Assembly (NCBI RefSeq): GCF_009708175.1
Contig: NZ_WMBB01000020.1
Coordinates: 33,741 to 97,740 of the forward strand
From: Nocardia aurantiaca
GTDB lineage: Bacteria > Actinomycetota > Actinomycetes > Mycobacteriales > Mycobacteriaceae
Reading direction: 5' to 3'
DNA: 64,000 nt
The notes under the pieces are model-generated. The model did not search any database. It was not told the origin of the DNA and worked only from the letters and a program-made list of their open reading frames with translations. Positions 7,756 through 16,834 of this stretch are shown piece after piece (the stretch's first letter is position 1; every line of letters starts with the position of its first letter). A program made the position numbers and the translations under genes.

Positions 7756-9420
7756 ATGCGGTGGGCGGTGGCGGAGACGGGTGACGGCGGGGCACGGTTG
7801 TGCCCGCTGGATCGGCACGGCCGGCCCGCGGGTCCGGTGGTCGAGGAGAGCTCGGTGGCCGAGGCCGTGCGGTCGCGTCCCGGGGTGCAGCGGTGGGTGT
7901 GGCGGTCGACGGCGGCCGTCTACCGGCGGCTGCTCGAGGCCGGCGTCCGCGTGGATCGCTGCTACGACGTGGAGGCGGCGGAGTCGTTGCTCATCGGGCA
8001 CGAGGACGGACAGTCGGGGCAGGCCCGATCGCTGGCGGCGGCCTGGGCGCGACTGCACCGCATGCCCGTTCCCGAGGACGCGCCCCTGCGCGCCGCCGAC
8101 ACCCAGCCGACCCTGTTCGAATCGGGTCCGGTGCCGCTGCCGGCCGGGACCGATGAATTCACCGCGCTGCTCGAGGTGTACGCGGGGCAGGTGGCCCGGA
8201 CAGCCGCGGCCGAATACCCGCACCGCATGCGGATGCTGCTGGCCGCCGAATCGGCGGGCATGCTGGTGGCCACGGAGATGTCGCGGGCCGGCATCCCCTG
8301 GCGCGCCGACCTGCATCGCCAATTGCTCGATTCGATGCTCGGAGAACGTATTTCGAATAACACGGAGCCGCGGCGCATGGCGGAGCTGGCCGATGAGGTG
8401 TCGCGGGCCTTCGGCGACGGGATTCGGGTGCGGCCCGATCTGCCCCAGGACATCATCCGGGCCTTCGCGCGCGCCGGAATCTCGTTGTCCTCCACCAGGA
8501 AATGGGAGCTCCGGGAGATCGACCATCCGGCGGTCGCGCCGCTGCTCGCCTACAAATCGCTCTATCGCCTCTACACCGCCCACGGCTGGTCCTGGATCGA
8601 CCAGTGGGTGCACGACGGCCGCTTCCGGCCCGAGTACCTGCCCGGCGGCACGGTGACCGGCCGGTGGACCACCAATGGCGGTGGCGCGCTCCAGATTCCG
8701 AAAGTGGTGCGCCGAGCCATCCGGGCGGATCCGGGCTGGCGGCTGGTGGTCGCCGACGCCGATCAGATGGAACCCCGTGTGCTCGCGGCCATCTCCCGGG
8801 ATCGCGGTCTGATGGAGGTGGCGGGCCGGGGCGAAGACCTGTATGCCGACCTGGCCGCCCGCGCCTTCGGCGGTGATCGCGCGCAGGCCAAGGTCGCCAT
8901 GCTGGGCGCGATTTACGGCCAGACCTCCGGAGACGCGCTCACACATATGGCGGCGTTGCGCCGTCGCTATCCGGATGCGATGGCCTATGTCGACGATGCG
9001 GCCGCCGCCGGCGAGCAGGGCCGACTGGTGCGCACCTGGTTCGGCCGCACCTGCCCGCCCGCCGCGTCATACGACCAGGCGAACAACGAGGAGGCCTCCA
9101 GCGCATATGGCAGTACGCCCAGGGCGCGTGCCCGGGGCCGCTTCACGCGGAACTTCGTCGTACAGGGCAGCGCCGCCGACTGGACGCTGCTGGTGCTGGC
9201 GGGCTTGCGCCATGCGATGCATCAGGCGGGCCTGCGCGCCGAACTGGTCTTCTTCCAGCACGACGAGGTCATCGTGCACTGTCCCGCGGACGAGGCCGAG
9301 ACGGTGGCCGCCGCGATCGCGACCGCGGCGGAGACCGCTGGCCGGCTCGCCTTCGGGCCGACGCCGGTGCGGTTCCCCTTCACGACCGCGATCGTCGAGT
9401 GCTACGCGGACGCGAAGTAG
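7756..9420 (+). CDS. compact family A DNA polymerase (exonuclease/polymerase type)
   Basis: A 554-residue DNA polymerase I relative without a 5' nuclease domain. The polymerase motifs are intact: motif A VVADADQMEPRVLA near residue 333, O-helix AQAKVAMLGAIYGQTSGDAL near 376-395 with its Lys and Tyr, and motif C QHDEV near 501-505. The N-terminal third sits where a 3'-5' exonuclease should be, but I cannot see its acidic catalytic motifs, so proofreading is doubtful. Proteins of this layout occur as extra polymerases in actinobacteria beside the normal PolA. ATG 7756 was chosen because homology-like sequence begins there; the frame is open upstream into the divergent SDR gene. Confidence 0.88.
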   Translation: MRWAVAETGDGGARLCPLDRHGRPAGPVVEESSVAEAVRSRPGVQRWVWRSTAAVYRRLLEAGVRVDRCYDVEAAESLLIGHEDGQSGQARSLAAAWARLHRMPVPEDAPLRAADTQPTLFESGPVPLPAGTDEFTALLEVYAGQVARTAAAEYPHRMRMLLAAESAGMLVATEMSRAGIPWRADLHRQLLDSMLGERISNNTEPRRMAELADEVSRAFGDGIRVRPDLPQDIIRAFARAGISLSSTRKWELREIDHPAVAPLLAYKSLYRLYTAHGWSWIDQWVHDGRFRPEYLPGGTVTGRWTTNGGGALQIPKVVRRAIRADPGWRLVVADADQMEPRVLAAISRDRGLMEVAGRGEDLYADLAARAFGGDRAQAKVAMLGAIYGQTSGDALTHMAALRRRYPDAMAYVDDAAAAGEQGRLVRTWFGRTCPPAASYDQANNEEASSAYGSTPRARARGRFTRNFVVQGSAADWTLLVLAGLRHAMHQAGLRAELVFFQHDEVIVHCPADEAETVAAAIATAAETAGRLAFGPTPVRFPFTTAIVECYADAK

Positions 9421-9452
9421 GAAATCACCGACAGCGCTGGAGTTTTCGGACC

Positions 9453-10484
9453 TTACGAGGTCAGCGCGGACAGACCGGCGGCCAGCAGCGGTTCGACCGC
9501 CTCACCGATGTGCTCGAAGCCGGGCCCCAGGGTCTGGCCGTGGATGTGGCGGAAGTGGATGCCCTCGCTGATCACGGCGAGCTTGAACGACGCCAGCGCG
9601 ATATAGAACCCGATCTCGGACACATCGCGTCCCGTTCCCGTCGAATAGCGTTCCAGCACTTCCGATTCGGTGGGGTAGCCGGGCGCGAGCGCGACATCGC
9701 TGACGCCGGGCATGGCGACATCGCTCGTGCGCTGATAGACCAGCAGCAGGCCGATATCGGTGAGCGGATCACCGAGTGTGGCCATCTCCCAGTCGATCAC
9801 GGCCGCGACCTTGTCCGTGTCGTCGACCAGCACGTTGTCGAGCCGGTAGTCACCGTGCACGATGCCCGTAGCCGATTGTGCGGGCAGGTTTTTCGCCAAT
9901 AGATCGTGCAGCTCGGCGGCGGCGGGCAGGTCCCGGCTGAGGGAGGCGTCGAGCTGCTTCTTCCAGCGCCGCACCTGCCGTTCCAGGAATCCGTCCGGGC
10001 GGCCGAAGTCCCCGAGCCCGCCCGCGGCCGGATCGACGGTGTGCAGGGCGGCCAGGGTGTCGATGAGACCGGTGGCGATGACCCGGGTCCGTTCGACGCC
10101 GAGCGGCACCAGTTCCGCCGCGCTCCGGTAGGGCGTGCCGGCCACGCGCTCCATGACATAGAAGGGCGCACCGATGATGTCGTCGTCCTGGCACAGCGCG
10201 TAGGTGGCGGGCACGGGGACACCAGTGTCGGCCAGCGCGGTGATGACCCGGTATTCGCGGGCCATGTCGTGCGCGGTGGCGAGCACGTGGCCCAGCGGCG
10301 GACGCCGCACGATGAAGGCCGATTCGCCGTCGCCGATCTCATAGGTGAGGTTGGATTTCCCGCCCGCGATCAACCGACCGCTCAGGGGTCCGGTCACCAG
10401 GCCGGGCCGAGTCTCGGTCAGCCACGCCGCGAGTCGCTCGAGATCCAGGCCGGGTAGTTCGCCGGTCCGCTGATCGTCGCTCAT
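9453..10484 (-). CDS. phosphotransferase family protein (APH/ACAD10-like)
   Basis: A kinase-like protein of 343 residues with the aminoglycoside phosphotransferase fold. IVHGDYRLDNVLV carries the Brenner catalytic Asp and AVIDWEMATLGDPLTDIG the metal-binding Asp. GGKSNLTYEI with FIVRRPP forms the nucleotide-binding lobe. This subgroup resembles the kinase domain of human ACAD10/11 and in actinobacteria sits near acyl-CoA dehydrogenase and SDR genes, with a suspected role in phosphorylating hydroxyacyl-CoAs. It follows an SDR gene by 15 bases on the same strand, so the two are probably cotranscribed. Substrate not determined. Confidence 0.85.
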   Translation of the reverse strand: MSDDQRTGELPGLDLERLAAWLTETRPGLVTGPLSGRLIAGGKSNLTYEIGDGESAFIVRRPPLGHVLATAHDMAREYRVITALADTGVPVPATYALCQDDDIIGAPFYVMERVAGTPYRSAAELVPLGVERTRVIATGLIDTLAALHTVDPAAGGLGDFGRPDGFLERQVRRWKKQLDASLSRDLPAAAELHDLLAKNLPAQSATGIVHGDYRLDNVLVDDTDKVAAVIDWEMATLGDPLTDIGLLLVYQRTSDVAMPGVSDVALAPGYPTESEVLERYSTGTGRDVSEIGFYIALASFKLAVISEGIHFRHIHGQTLGPGFEHIGEAVEPLLAAGLSALTS

Positions 10485-10499
10485 GTGTCTCCCCGATGC

Positions 10500-11321
10500 T
10501 CAGTGGCCGTCGCTGTCCAGCAGACGCGCCTGATAGTGCCGCATGCCCGACAGCCAGCGGTCGTAGTCGGCGCCTTTGCGACGGTACATATCGAGCACCT
10601 CCGGATGGGGCAGGATGAGGAACCGCTCGTCGTCCACCGCGGCCATGACCAGCTCGGCCACCGCGTCGGGGGTCAGCACCGCGCCCGCCGAGGTGACCGC
10701 GCGGGTGGCGGCCATGCCGATGGCGTCGCCGGAGTTCTCGCCCGCGCGCAGCAGCGGGGTCTCCACGCCCATGGGACACAGGCAGCTGACGCGGATGCCC
10801 TGATCGCCGTAGGTGACCGACAGCCATTCGGCGAAGCCGACCGCCGCGTGCTTGGTGACCGAGTATGCGGCCGAACCGATCTGGGTCAGCAGGCCCGCCG
10901 CCGACGCGGTGCTGATGAAGTAACCCTCGCCGCGCTCCAGCCAACCGGGGACCAGCAGCCGGGCCGCGCGGATGTGGGCGTTGAGATTGACGTCGAGGGT
11001 GGTCTCCCAGTCCTTCTCCGCGCCGAGTCCGACCGGCCCGATCACGCCCGCATTGGCGAAATACAGATCGACCGGCCCGAATTCGGCCTCGGTGCGGGCG
11101 ATCAGCTCCTCGATGCGGGCGGTGTCGGACACATCGGCCCCGACCGCCACGGCCGCACCCGGGAACTCCGCCTCCAACGCCGCTACCACCGCCGCGGCCG
11201 CGCCGCCGTTCAGGTCCGCGACGACGACCCGCGCCCCGGCCCGCACCAGCCGCGCGGCGATCGCGCCGCCGATGCCGCCACCGCCTCCGGTGACAATGGC
11301 GTTCTTTCCCGCGACCTGCAC
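10500..11321 (-). CDS. SDR family oxidoreductase
   Basis: A 273-residue short-chain dehydrogenase starting at GTG 11321 behind a GGAGGGAG ribosome site. Motifs: TGGGGGIGGA cofactor loop, VVADLN after strand 2, ADVS, FANAGVIGP in the NNAG position, Ser in STASAAG, and YSVTKHAAV with the catalytic Tyr and Lys. The C-terminal segment with MYRRKGADYDRWLSGMRHYQ is characteristic of a set of actinobacterial SDRs of lipid and terpenoid catabolism. It is divergent from the epoxide hydrolase gene and shares a 148-base intergenic region holding a candidate operator at 11400-11420. Confidence 0.87.
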   Translation of the reverse strand: MQVAGKNAIVTGGGGGIGGAIAARLVRAGARVVVADLNGGAAAAVVAALEAEFPGAAVAVGADVSDTARIEELIARTEAEFGPVDLYFANAGVIGPVGLGAEKDWETTLDVNLNAHIRAARLLVPGWLERGEGYFISTASAAGLLTQIGSAAYSVTKHAAVGFAEWLSVTYGDQGIRVSCLCPMGVETPLLRAGENSGDAIGMAATRAVTSAGAVLTPDAVAELVMAAVDDERFLILPHPEVLDMYRRKGADYDRWLSGMRHYQARLLDSDGH

Positions 11322-11399
11322 GAGTTCTCCCTCCGGCCCGCGCCGGGCCCCGATCCGGCCGTCTCGGCTGGATCGGATGCGTCGGCTGATGGAATATGA

Positions 11400-11420
11400 A
11401 ACCTACGTCGGATTCAAGTT
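11400..11420. promoter_or_regulatory. candidate TetR operator between SDR and epoxide hydrolase
   Basis: The right arm GATTCAAGTT at 11411-11420, with TCG before it, matches one arm of the perfect palindrome at 39787-39802 (TTGAATCCGGATTCAA); the left arm is degenerate. It lies between divergent promoters next to one of the two TetR paralogues. Weak as a stand-alone site; the interest is in its recurrence. Confidence 0.3.
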
Positions 11421-11469
11421 CATGACCCGTTCGGCGTCAACCGGCCCGGTCACGAGAGGTGAACAACGG

Positions 11470-12402
11470 ATGCAGTCAGCACATCTGGTCGAGGAGTGGC
11501 AGCGGCTGGGCAGCGCGCGGGTCGCGGCCAATGGCATCGAGCTGCGGGTGGTCGAGCACGGCGCGGGTGCGCCGGTGGTGTTCTGCCACGGGTTCCCGGA
11601 GCTCGGATTCTCATGGCGGCATCAGGTTTTCGCGCTGGCCGAGGCGGGGTTCCGGACCCTCACGCCCGATATGCGCGGGTACGGTGGCAGCTCGCGGCCC
11701 GAGCGGGTCGAGGAGTACGACATGCTCGCCGTGTGCGGGGATCTGGCCGGGTTGCTCGACGCGTACGGGCTCGAGGACGCGATCTTCGTCGGCCACGACT
11801 GGGGTGCGTCGGTGGTCTGGCACATGGCCTGGGAGTATCCGGAGCGGGTGCGGGCGGTCGCGGGGTTGAGCGTGCCCGCGACGCCGCGGTCGTCCGGGCC
11901 GCCGCTGTCGATCATGCGGTCGCGGCTCGGTGCGGACTTCTACATGGTGTGGTTCCAGGAACCCGGGGTCGCCGACGCGGTGCTGAACGCGGATGTGCGG
12001 CGCACGCTGCTGCAGGACGACATCATGAGCGCCGCCACGTTCCTGGACACCACAGCGCCCGAGCCGCCACTGCCCGAATGGCTGAGCGAACCCGAATTCG
12101 ATTACTACGTCGAGACTTTCACGGCCACCGGATTCACCGGCGGGCTCAACTACTACCGGAACCTGGATCGCACGTGGGAGCGCACCGCGCATCTCGCTGA
12201 CATGACGATCGACCAGCCGTCGCTGTTCATCGCCGGGTCCACCGATCCGGTCATCCGGTTCACGCCCATGCGGAAGATGTCGGCGCTGCTCAGCGATCTG
12301 CGGGGGACGATCATCCTCGACGGCGCGGGCCACTGGATTCAGCAGCAACGGCCCGAGGAGGTCAATGCCGCGCTGATCGACTTCGCGCGCGAGCTCGGAT
12401 GA
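11470..12402 (+). CDS. alpha/beta hydrolase, epoxide hydrolase type
   Basis: A 310-residue alpha/beta hydrolase. HGFPE at 40-44 supplies the oxyanion loop, the nucleophile is Asp110 in GHDWGA (Asp rather than Ser marks an epoxide hydrolase or dehalogenase), the charge-relay acid is probably Asp259 (STDPVI) and the base is His288 (GAGHWIQQQRPEEV). The cap region contains Tyr residues (GLNYYRNLDRTW) of the kind that bind the epoxide oxygen. ATG 11470 follows a weak ribosome site. It is convergent with a TetR gene 9 bases past its stop and divergent from an SDR-phosphotransferase pair, so a degradative unit for an oxygenated lipid or terpenoid is likely. Confidence 0.88.
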   Translation: MQSAHLVEEWQRLGSARVAANGIELRVVEHGAGAPVVFCHGFPELGFSWRHQVFALAEAGFRTLTPDMRGYGGSSRPERVEEYDMLAVCGDLAGLLDAYGLEDAIFVGHDWGASVVWHMAWEYPERVRAVAGLSVPATPRSSGPPLSIMRSRLGADFYMVWFQEPGVADAVLNADVRRTLLQDDIMSAATFLDTTAPEPPLPEWLSEPEFDYYVETFTATGFTGGLNYYRNLDRTWERTAHLADMTIDQPSLFIAGSTDPVIRFTPMRKMSALLSDLRGTIILDGAGHWIQQQRPEEVNAALIDFARELG

Positions 12403-12411
12403 TCGCTCGGC

Positions 12412-13053
12412 TCACTCGGATTTCAACTGCAGGGCGTTGACCCACAGCTGGGTCAACGTCGTCACCAGCTTCTCGAACGGAATCCGTTGCTTCTGAACGT
12501 AAACCATGTACGCCATGCGGCTCACCATCGCCGAGAGCGCGTGCGCGGTGATCATCGGATCCAGGTCCGCGCTGGCCTGCCCGGACTCCTGTAGCTCACG
12601 GATCATCCGGGCATTGCGCTGTGCGAACGCCTTGCCCCGCTCGACCCGCAGGCGCCGGAAGTTCTCGTCGATATGGGCGACCTGCTCGAACAACGCCATC
12701 AAACGGGCATTGCGTTTATAGGACAGCAGGTAGTCCCGATTGGCCGCCTCGATGAGCGCGCGCGTATCGGTGATCCCGCTGCGCTCGCGCACATGCGGAT
12801 GCAGCATCTCCTCCGACACCTGCTCGACGAGCGCCGCGAAAATCTCTTCCTTGCTGTCGAAGTAGGTGTAGAACGACCCCGACGCCATCCCCGCCGTCTT
12901 GGAGATGTCCGCGATCTTGGCATCGAGATACCCGTCCCGCTCGAACACCTCACGCGCCGCGTCGATGAGCGCACTCCGGGTGCGCTGCCCCCGCCGGGTA
13001 GGCGGTGCGGTGCGGCGGGATCCGCTCTCCCCCGCCATCGATTCGGACGCCAA
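12412..13053 (-). CDS. TetR family regulator, paralogue of the 45.4-kb TetR
   Basis: A 213-residue repressor with an N-terminal helix-turn-helix (IADISKTAGMASGSFYTYFDSKEEIF) and a long helical ligand domain. It is strikingly similar to the TetR at 45431-46072: by hand alignment about 40 differences in the last 188 residues, with identical ends (TLTQLWVNALQLKS). I place the start at TTG 13053 because the paralogue's GTG start aligns there (x-x-SES) and bases just upstream are also alike; ATG 13038 is the alternative. It probably senses an acyl-CoA or similar lipid intermediate and controls the adjacent SDR/epoxide hydrolase genes; that role is inferred. Confidence 0.9.
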   Translation of the reverse strand: MASESMAGESGSRRTAPPTRRGQRTRSALIDAAREVFERDGYLDAKIADISKTAGMASGSFYTYFDSKEEIFAALVEQVSEEMLHPHVRERSGITDTRALIEAANRDYLLSYKRNARLMALFEQVAHIDENFRRLRVERGKAFAQRNARMIRELQESGQASADLDPMITAHALSAMVSRMAYMVYVQKQRIPFEKLVTTLTQLWVNALQLKSE

Positions 13054-13178
13054 CGCTGATCACTGCCTGTCGTTTCGCGGACAACTTTCCGAACGGCCAC
13101 CGTATCAACAGCTGCGGTCCGGGCCGCAATGACCGCGGAGACCGACGCATATCCGTCCGCTGCCGATCAGGCTCGCCG

Positions 13179-13646
13179 GTGGACACTGAACGGGTGGAGG
13201 ATGCCGAGCGGGTGATCGTGGTGGATGCGGCCAATGTGGTCGGGTCGCGGCCGGATGGGTGGTGGCGGGATCGGGCCGGGGCGGCTCGGCGGTTACTGGG
13301 GGAATTGACTGGGTTGCGGGAGCGACTGCCCGACTCGGCACGGGTGGTCGTGGTGCTCGAGGGAGCTGCCAAGGCTGCTGTCGACCGCCGGAGTGAGAGG
13401 CAGGAGGGACTGTGGGTGGTGCTCCGAGGAGCCGGCGAGCCCGTGCTCGACGATGGCGAGGGCGCAGGTTTGCGGGTGATGCTGGCCGGCGGATCCGGGG
13501 ATGACGCCATCGTGGAGGTGGTCGCGGCGGCGGTCGCGGGCGGCGCGGTCACGGTGGTGACGGCTGATCGCGGATTGCGGGCGCGGGTAGAGGCGCTCGG
13601 GGCCACGACGGTGGGGCCGAGTTGGCTTCGGAATGCGCTGGGTTGA
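13179..13646 (+). CDS. NYN/PIN-like domain protein
   Basis: About 155 residues with a PIN/NYN-like order: ERVIVVDAANVVGSRPDGWW (strand, first Asp, then Asn), ARVVVVLEGAAK (second strand), then GSGDDAIVEVV with paired Asp residues and VTVVTADRGLRARVEALGA with a further Asp. These Asp residues fit metal-dependent RNase folds, and homologues are often misannotated as NTP pyrophosphohydrolases. Start uncertain: GTG 13179 is used, GTG 13194 or GTG 13212 (behind TGGAGG) are possible. It lies alone between a divergent TetR gene and the envelope operon. Nuclease activity is an inference from fold. Confidence 0.65.
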   Translation: MDTERVEDAERVIVVDAANVVGSRPDGWWRDRAGAARRLLGELTGLRERLPDSARVVVVLEGAAKAAVDRRSERQEGLWVVLRGAGEPVLDDGEGAGLRVMLAGGSGDDAIVEVVAAAVAGGAVTVVTADRGLRARVEALGATTVGPSWLRNALG

Positions 13647-13848
13647 ATGTCGGTTGTCGACCGGCATATCGGTCGGCGGGTGGCGAACGGGCATCGAGCG
13701 GCGCGCAATTGGGGGCGAATTGTTCGATTCTGGTTCGTTGTCGTGTAATTCGGGGAGAGGGCGGGGAACCTTACCCTGACGGCACCCTGAGGGCGCATCC
13801 CCCGCGGGTGGGATTTCCGGTGGGCGGATCTTCGGTAGTTTCGGAACA

Positions 13849-15279
13849 GTGCAGCCGCCGTTGATCGTTCGCCTGCGCGGCGCATGCCTGGTGGTGGGCG
13901 TGCTCTGCGCGTTTCTGCTGGGTGTGGCGTCAGCGCCGAATGCCAGGGCCGATGGAGCGGCGAGCGGGGGTGATCTGACCGTGGCGCAATCGCTGGGGGC
14001 GCGGGAGCTGACCGTGGTGGTACGGCGGGCGGAGCCGGGGCCGCTGCGGGTCGAGGTCGTGAGCCATGCGGGGTCGGCGGCGGGGAGGCTGACGGTCGGC
14101 GCCGCGCCGGTGGACCGGGGTAGTGAGACCTCCACTGGCACAGTCGAACTCGGCGATCTGCCGGGGTTGTATGCGGCGACCTTGCGGGTGGATCATGCCG
14201 GTCCGTGGGAACTGACCATTTCGGACGGTGAGCGGACAGCGCGGATTCCGTTCCTGGTCGCCGCGCGCGTTGTGACGCCGTGGGAGCGGGCGGCCTACGG
14301 GGGATTCTTCGCGGCGGGCGTGTTGCTGCTGGTGGCGCTGGGGACGGCGCTCATCTCGAAACGGGGGTGGCCGACATTGATTCCGGTGGGGGCGCTCATC
14401 GCCGCGCTGACCGTAGGCGCCACGGGGGCGGTGCTGTCCTCGAGTGCGCCGCAGCCGCGGCCGGCGGGCAGTCTGCTCGATCCCACGTCGAGGAATATCG
14501 GGAATCCCTATCCGGAGCGAGATCTGCCGCTGACCACGAATTACTCACGCCCGCCGGTGAATCTGAGCGTGCGTGCGCACTCGGCCGAGACCGGGGAGCC
14601 GACGGAGGTTCAGCTGTCGCTGACCGATTCGGCGACGGGGCGGCCCGTGGATGACCTGCTGGTGAACGATGACGCGCTGCTGCACCTCATGGTGGTAGGA
14701 CCGTCCGGACGGTTCTGGCATCGGCATCCGATCCGCACCGCGCCCGGCGAGTACCGGGTCAGCCTGGGGCTGAACGAATCCGGTGATTACGCGGTCGCCG
14801 CCGAGATCGCGCGCCGGGGCGGGGGCGTGCAGTTGCTCCGGTCCGCGCTGCATGTCACCGGTCAATCCGGTTCCGGCGCGTTGGATTCCGCGCCGAGCGG
14901 GGCCACGCTGACCACCACCGAGGCAGTCGCGGGCGAACCCACCACTCTCACCGCGGGCTACGGCGGTTCCGCCGATCTCCAGCCCTGGCTGGGCATGCTG
15001 GGCCATCTCATCGCGGTCGGCCCGCTGCCGGACGGCGTGCCCGCCGGGACGTCCGCCGCGACCGTGCCGATCTGGGCGCACGCGCACGCCATGGCCCCGA
15101 CGCCCGCCGTCGGCGCGCAGCCGCCGGACGAGACCGTCGCCGCCTACGGCCCGAATATGGCCTTCACCTTCACTTTTCCGCAGCCCGGCCGGTATCTGGT
15201 GTGGGCGCAGGCCGAGCGCGGCTATTCCGTCATGACCATTCCGACCACGGTCGACGTCCGAGCGGGGGTTCCGCAATGA
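13849..15279 (+). CDS. exported/membrane-anchored protein, first gene of a four-gene envelope operon
   Basis: A 476-residue protein from GTG 13849. An N-terminal signal sequence (VVGVLCAFLLGVASAPNARA) precedes a beta-rich extracytoplasmic domain of about 110 residues. Two hydrophobic segments follow near residues 150-200 (GGFFAAGVLLLVALGTALIS; PVGALIAALTVGATGAVLSS), then a second extracytoplasmic region with HLMVVG, RFWHRHPIRT and IWAHAHAMAP. These His-Met clusters recall copper-handling FixH/CopC/YtkA-like proteins. It ends in an ATGA overlap with the FixH-like gene. I do not recognise the whole protein; metal binding is inferred from the residues and the neighbour. Confidence 0.75.
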   Translation: MQPPLIVRLRGACLVVGVLCAFLLGVASAPNARADGAASGGDLTVAQSLGARELTVVVRRAEPGPLRVEVVSHAGSAAGRLTVGAAPVDRGSETSTGTVELGDLPGLYAATLRVDHAGPWELTISDGERTARIPFLVAARVVTPWERAAYGGFFAAGVLLLVALGTALISKRGWPTLIPVGALIAALTVGATGAVLSSSAPQPRPAGSLLDPTSRNIGNPYPERDLPLTTNYSRPPVNLSVRAHSAETGEPTEVQLSLTDSATGRPVDDLLVNDDALLHLMVVGPSGRFWHRHPIRTAPGEYRVSLGLNESGDYAVAAEIARRGGGVQLLRSALHVTGQSGSGALDSAPSGATLTTTEAVAGEPTTLTAGYGGSADLQPWLGMLGHLIAVGPLPDGVPAGTSAATVPIWAHAHAMAPTPAVGAQPPDETVAAYGPNMAFTFTFPQPGRYLVWAQAERGYSVMTIPTTVDVRAGVPQ

Positions 15280-15683
15280 CCAGGCGCAACGGATTGATCG
15301 CGGCGGCGGTCGTGCTGGTGGCGGCGCTGGTGACCTGGTGGCTGTGGCCGTCCGACAACGCGAAAACGCTGCCGCGCAGCGCGGCCGGGCCGTACCAGGT
15401 GCGGTTGAGCGTCTCCGGCGGTTCGCCGCGCCCCGGTGACAACACCGTCGACCTCGACATCACCGACCAGCACGGCAATGCCGCGACCCCGGATCGCGTC
15501 TCGGTGGAACCCGCCATGCCGCAGATGGGCCACGCCCTGCCGCCGAGCACCGCCGCCGCGGTCACGCCCGGGCATTACCGGGCCACGGTGACCCTTCCCA
15601 TGCCGGGGCAGTGGGAGATCGCCGTCAGGCTTTCCGGCGCACCGGGATCCGGCAGCGCCACCTTCTCCGTCCAGGCCAACTGA
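15276..15683 (+). CDS. FixH/YtkA-like single-span envelope protein
   Basis: A 135-residue protein with one N-terminal membrane span (LIAAAVVLVAALVTWWLW) and an extracytoplasmic beta domain. The order GPYQVRLSVSGGSPRPGDNT, VDLDITD, MPQMGHALPP, GHYRATVTLPMPGQWEIAV is the FixH/YtkA pattern, in which the MPxMGH element is thought to bind copper in relatives. ATG 15276 overlaps the upstream stop by ATGA and the next gene begins 29 bases after its stop, so it is cotranslated with the 476-residue protein. Relatives assist cytochrome oxidase or copper handling; neither function can be proven here. Confidence 0.75.
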   Translation: MTRRNGLIAAAVVLVAALVTWWLWPSDNAKTLPRSAAGPYQVRLSVSGGSPRPGDNTVDLDITDQHGNAATPDRVSVEPAMPQMGHALPPSTAAAVTPGHYRATVTLPMPGQWEIAVRLSGAPGSGSATFSVQAN

Positions 15684-15712
15684 ATCGAAGGAAAGAGGAT
15701 CAGGAGCAGACC

Positions 15713-16834
15713 ATGGACCTCACCGCCGACGGTCGCGGGCTCACCGCCGAGGCGACCACACCCATCACCATTCGCCCGTGGCTACCCGCGTCCATTCTGT
15801 TCGCGGCCAGCCTCACCTTCGCGATCGGGTCCACCTGGGATATCCAGTGGCACTCCGATGTCGGGCCCGACACCTTCTTCACGCTGCCGCACCTGTTCAT
15901 CTACGCCAGTGCGGCGATCGCCGGATTCACCGGTCTCACGGTCATTCTCGTCACCTCGGCCGCGGGCCGAGCGGGGCGACGGGTGGACGGCGAGCTGGGC
16001 GGGCCGGGAATCAGCGTGTTCGGGCGGACGTTCACCGCGCCGCTCGGGTACATGGTGGCGGCGCTGGGGGCGGCCTCGTTCCTGCTGTACGGGCTGTGGG
16101 ATCTGTGGTGGCACAGCCTCTACGGGTTCGACGCGATCATCGACTCACCGCCGCACATCGGATTGTTCCTGTCCAGCACCGTGATCTCGGTGGGTACGGT
16201 GATCGTGTTCGCGGCGGCACGGAACTATCGCTGGGGGCGGATCGGCGCGCTGTTCGCGCTGGCGCATCTGACGACCTCGAGCACCGTCACCGCGCTGGCG
16301 GTACAGCGGCTCAGCACCGGGACCGTACGGTGGACGGTCGCGGTGACGGCGTTCATGGTGATTCTGCTGATGGTCGCGGGTGCCGGATTTCAGCGGTGGG
16401 GTGCGACGATCACCGCGGTGTTCTCCTCGGCGACCCAGGGCGTGTTCTGGTGGTTCGCGCCGTGGGCGGCGCGGACCTACGCCGATTTCGTGGAATTGCC
16501 CATGCGCGAACATATCCGGGGCATTCCGGCGACTCCGGCGCTGATTCCCTTCTGCCTCGTTCCGGTCGGCATCGTGATCGATCTGCTCATCCGGCGCACC
16601 GACAGCCCGGCTCGGCTGTTGCCCGCGCTGGCGGGCGGGCTGGGTGGGGCCATTGTCGGCGGATTCAACCCGGTGCAGCAGGTCATCATCTACCACGCCC
16701 ACCTGGCGCCCGCGTCCATCATCGTCGCCACCACCGTCGCGGCCGCGCTGTTCGGCGCGCTCGGCGGTTACGTGGGCCGGCGATTCGGCGACATGCTGCG
16801 GCTGACCGCCCCGTCCGCGAAGGTCAGCGCATGA
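15713..16834 (+). CDS. polytopic membrane protein with duplicated WDxxWH...PH motif
   Basis: A 373-residue protein with about 9-10 hydrophobic segments, from ATG 15713 behind GAAAGAGGATCAGGAG. The first half holds two copies of one motif: W42-D43-x2-W46-H47 then P59-H60, and W129-D130-x2-W133-H134 then P147-H148, the His-to-His distance being 13 and 14 residues. Each copy sits at a membrane boundary, as expected for paired metal or haem ligands. The last part has YHAHLAP. I cannot assign a family. It overlaps the following gene by ATGA and is flanked by His/Met-rich exported proteins, so an integral metal-centre protein or metal transporter is the best guess. Confidence 0.7.
   Translation: MDLTADGRGLTAEATTPITIRPWLPASILFAASLTFAIGSTWDIQWHSDVGPDTFFTLPHLFIYASAAIAGFTGLTVILVTSAAGRAGRRVDGELGGPGISVFGRTFTAPLGYMVAALGAASFLLYGLWDLWWHSLYGFDAIIDSPPHIGLFLSSTVISVGTVIVFAAARNYRWGRIGALFALAHLTTSSTVTALAVQRLSTGTVRWTVAVTAFMVILLMVAGAGFQRWGATITAVFSSATQGVFWWFAPWAARTYADFVELPMREHIRGIPATPALIPFCLVPVGIVIDLLIRRTDSPARLLPALAGGLGGAIVGGFNPVQQVIIYHAHLAPASIIVATTVAAALFGALGGYVGRRFGDMLRLTAPSAKVSA

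Noticed and set aside
8110..8135. TTCGAATC followed by GGGTCC, resembling a tRNA T-loop
   Set aside because: It lies inside the DNA polymerase gene and no acceptor, D or anticodon arms can be drawn around it.
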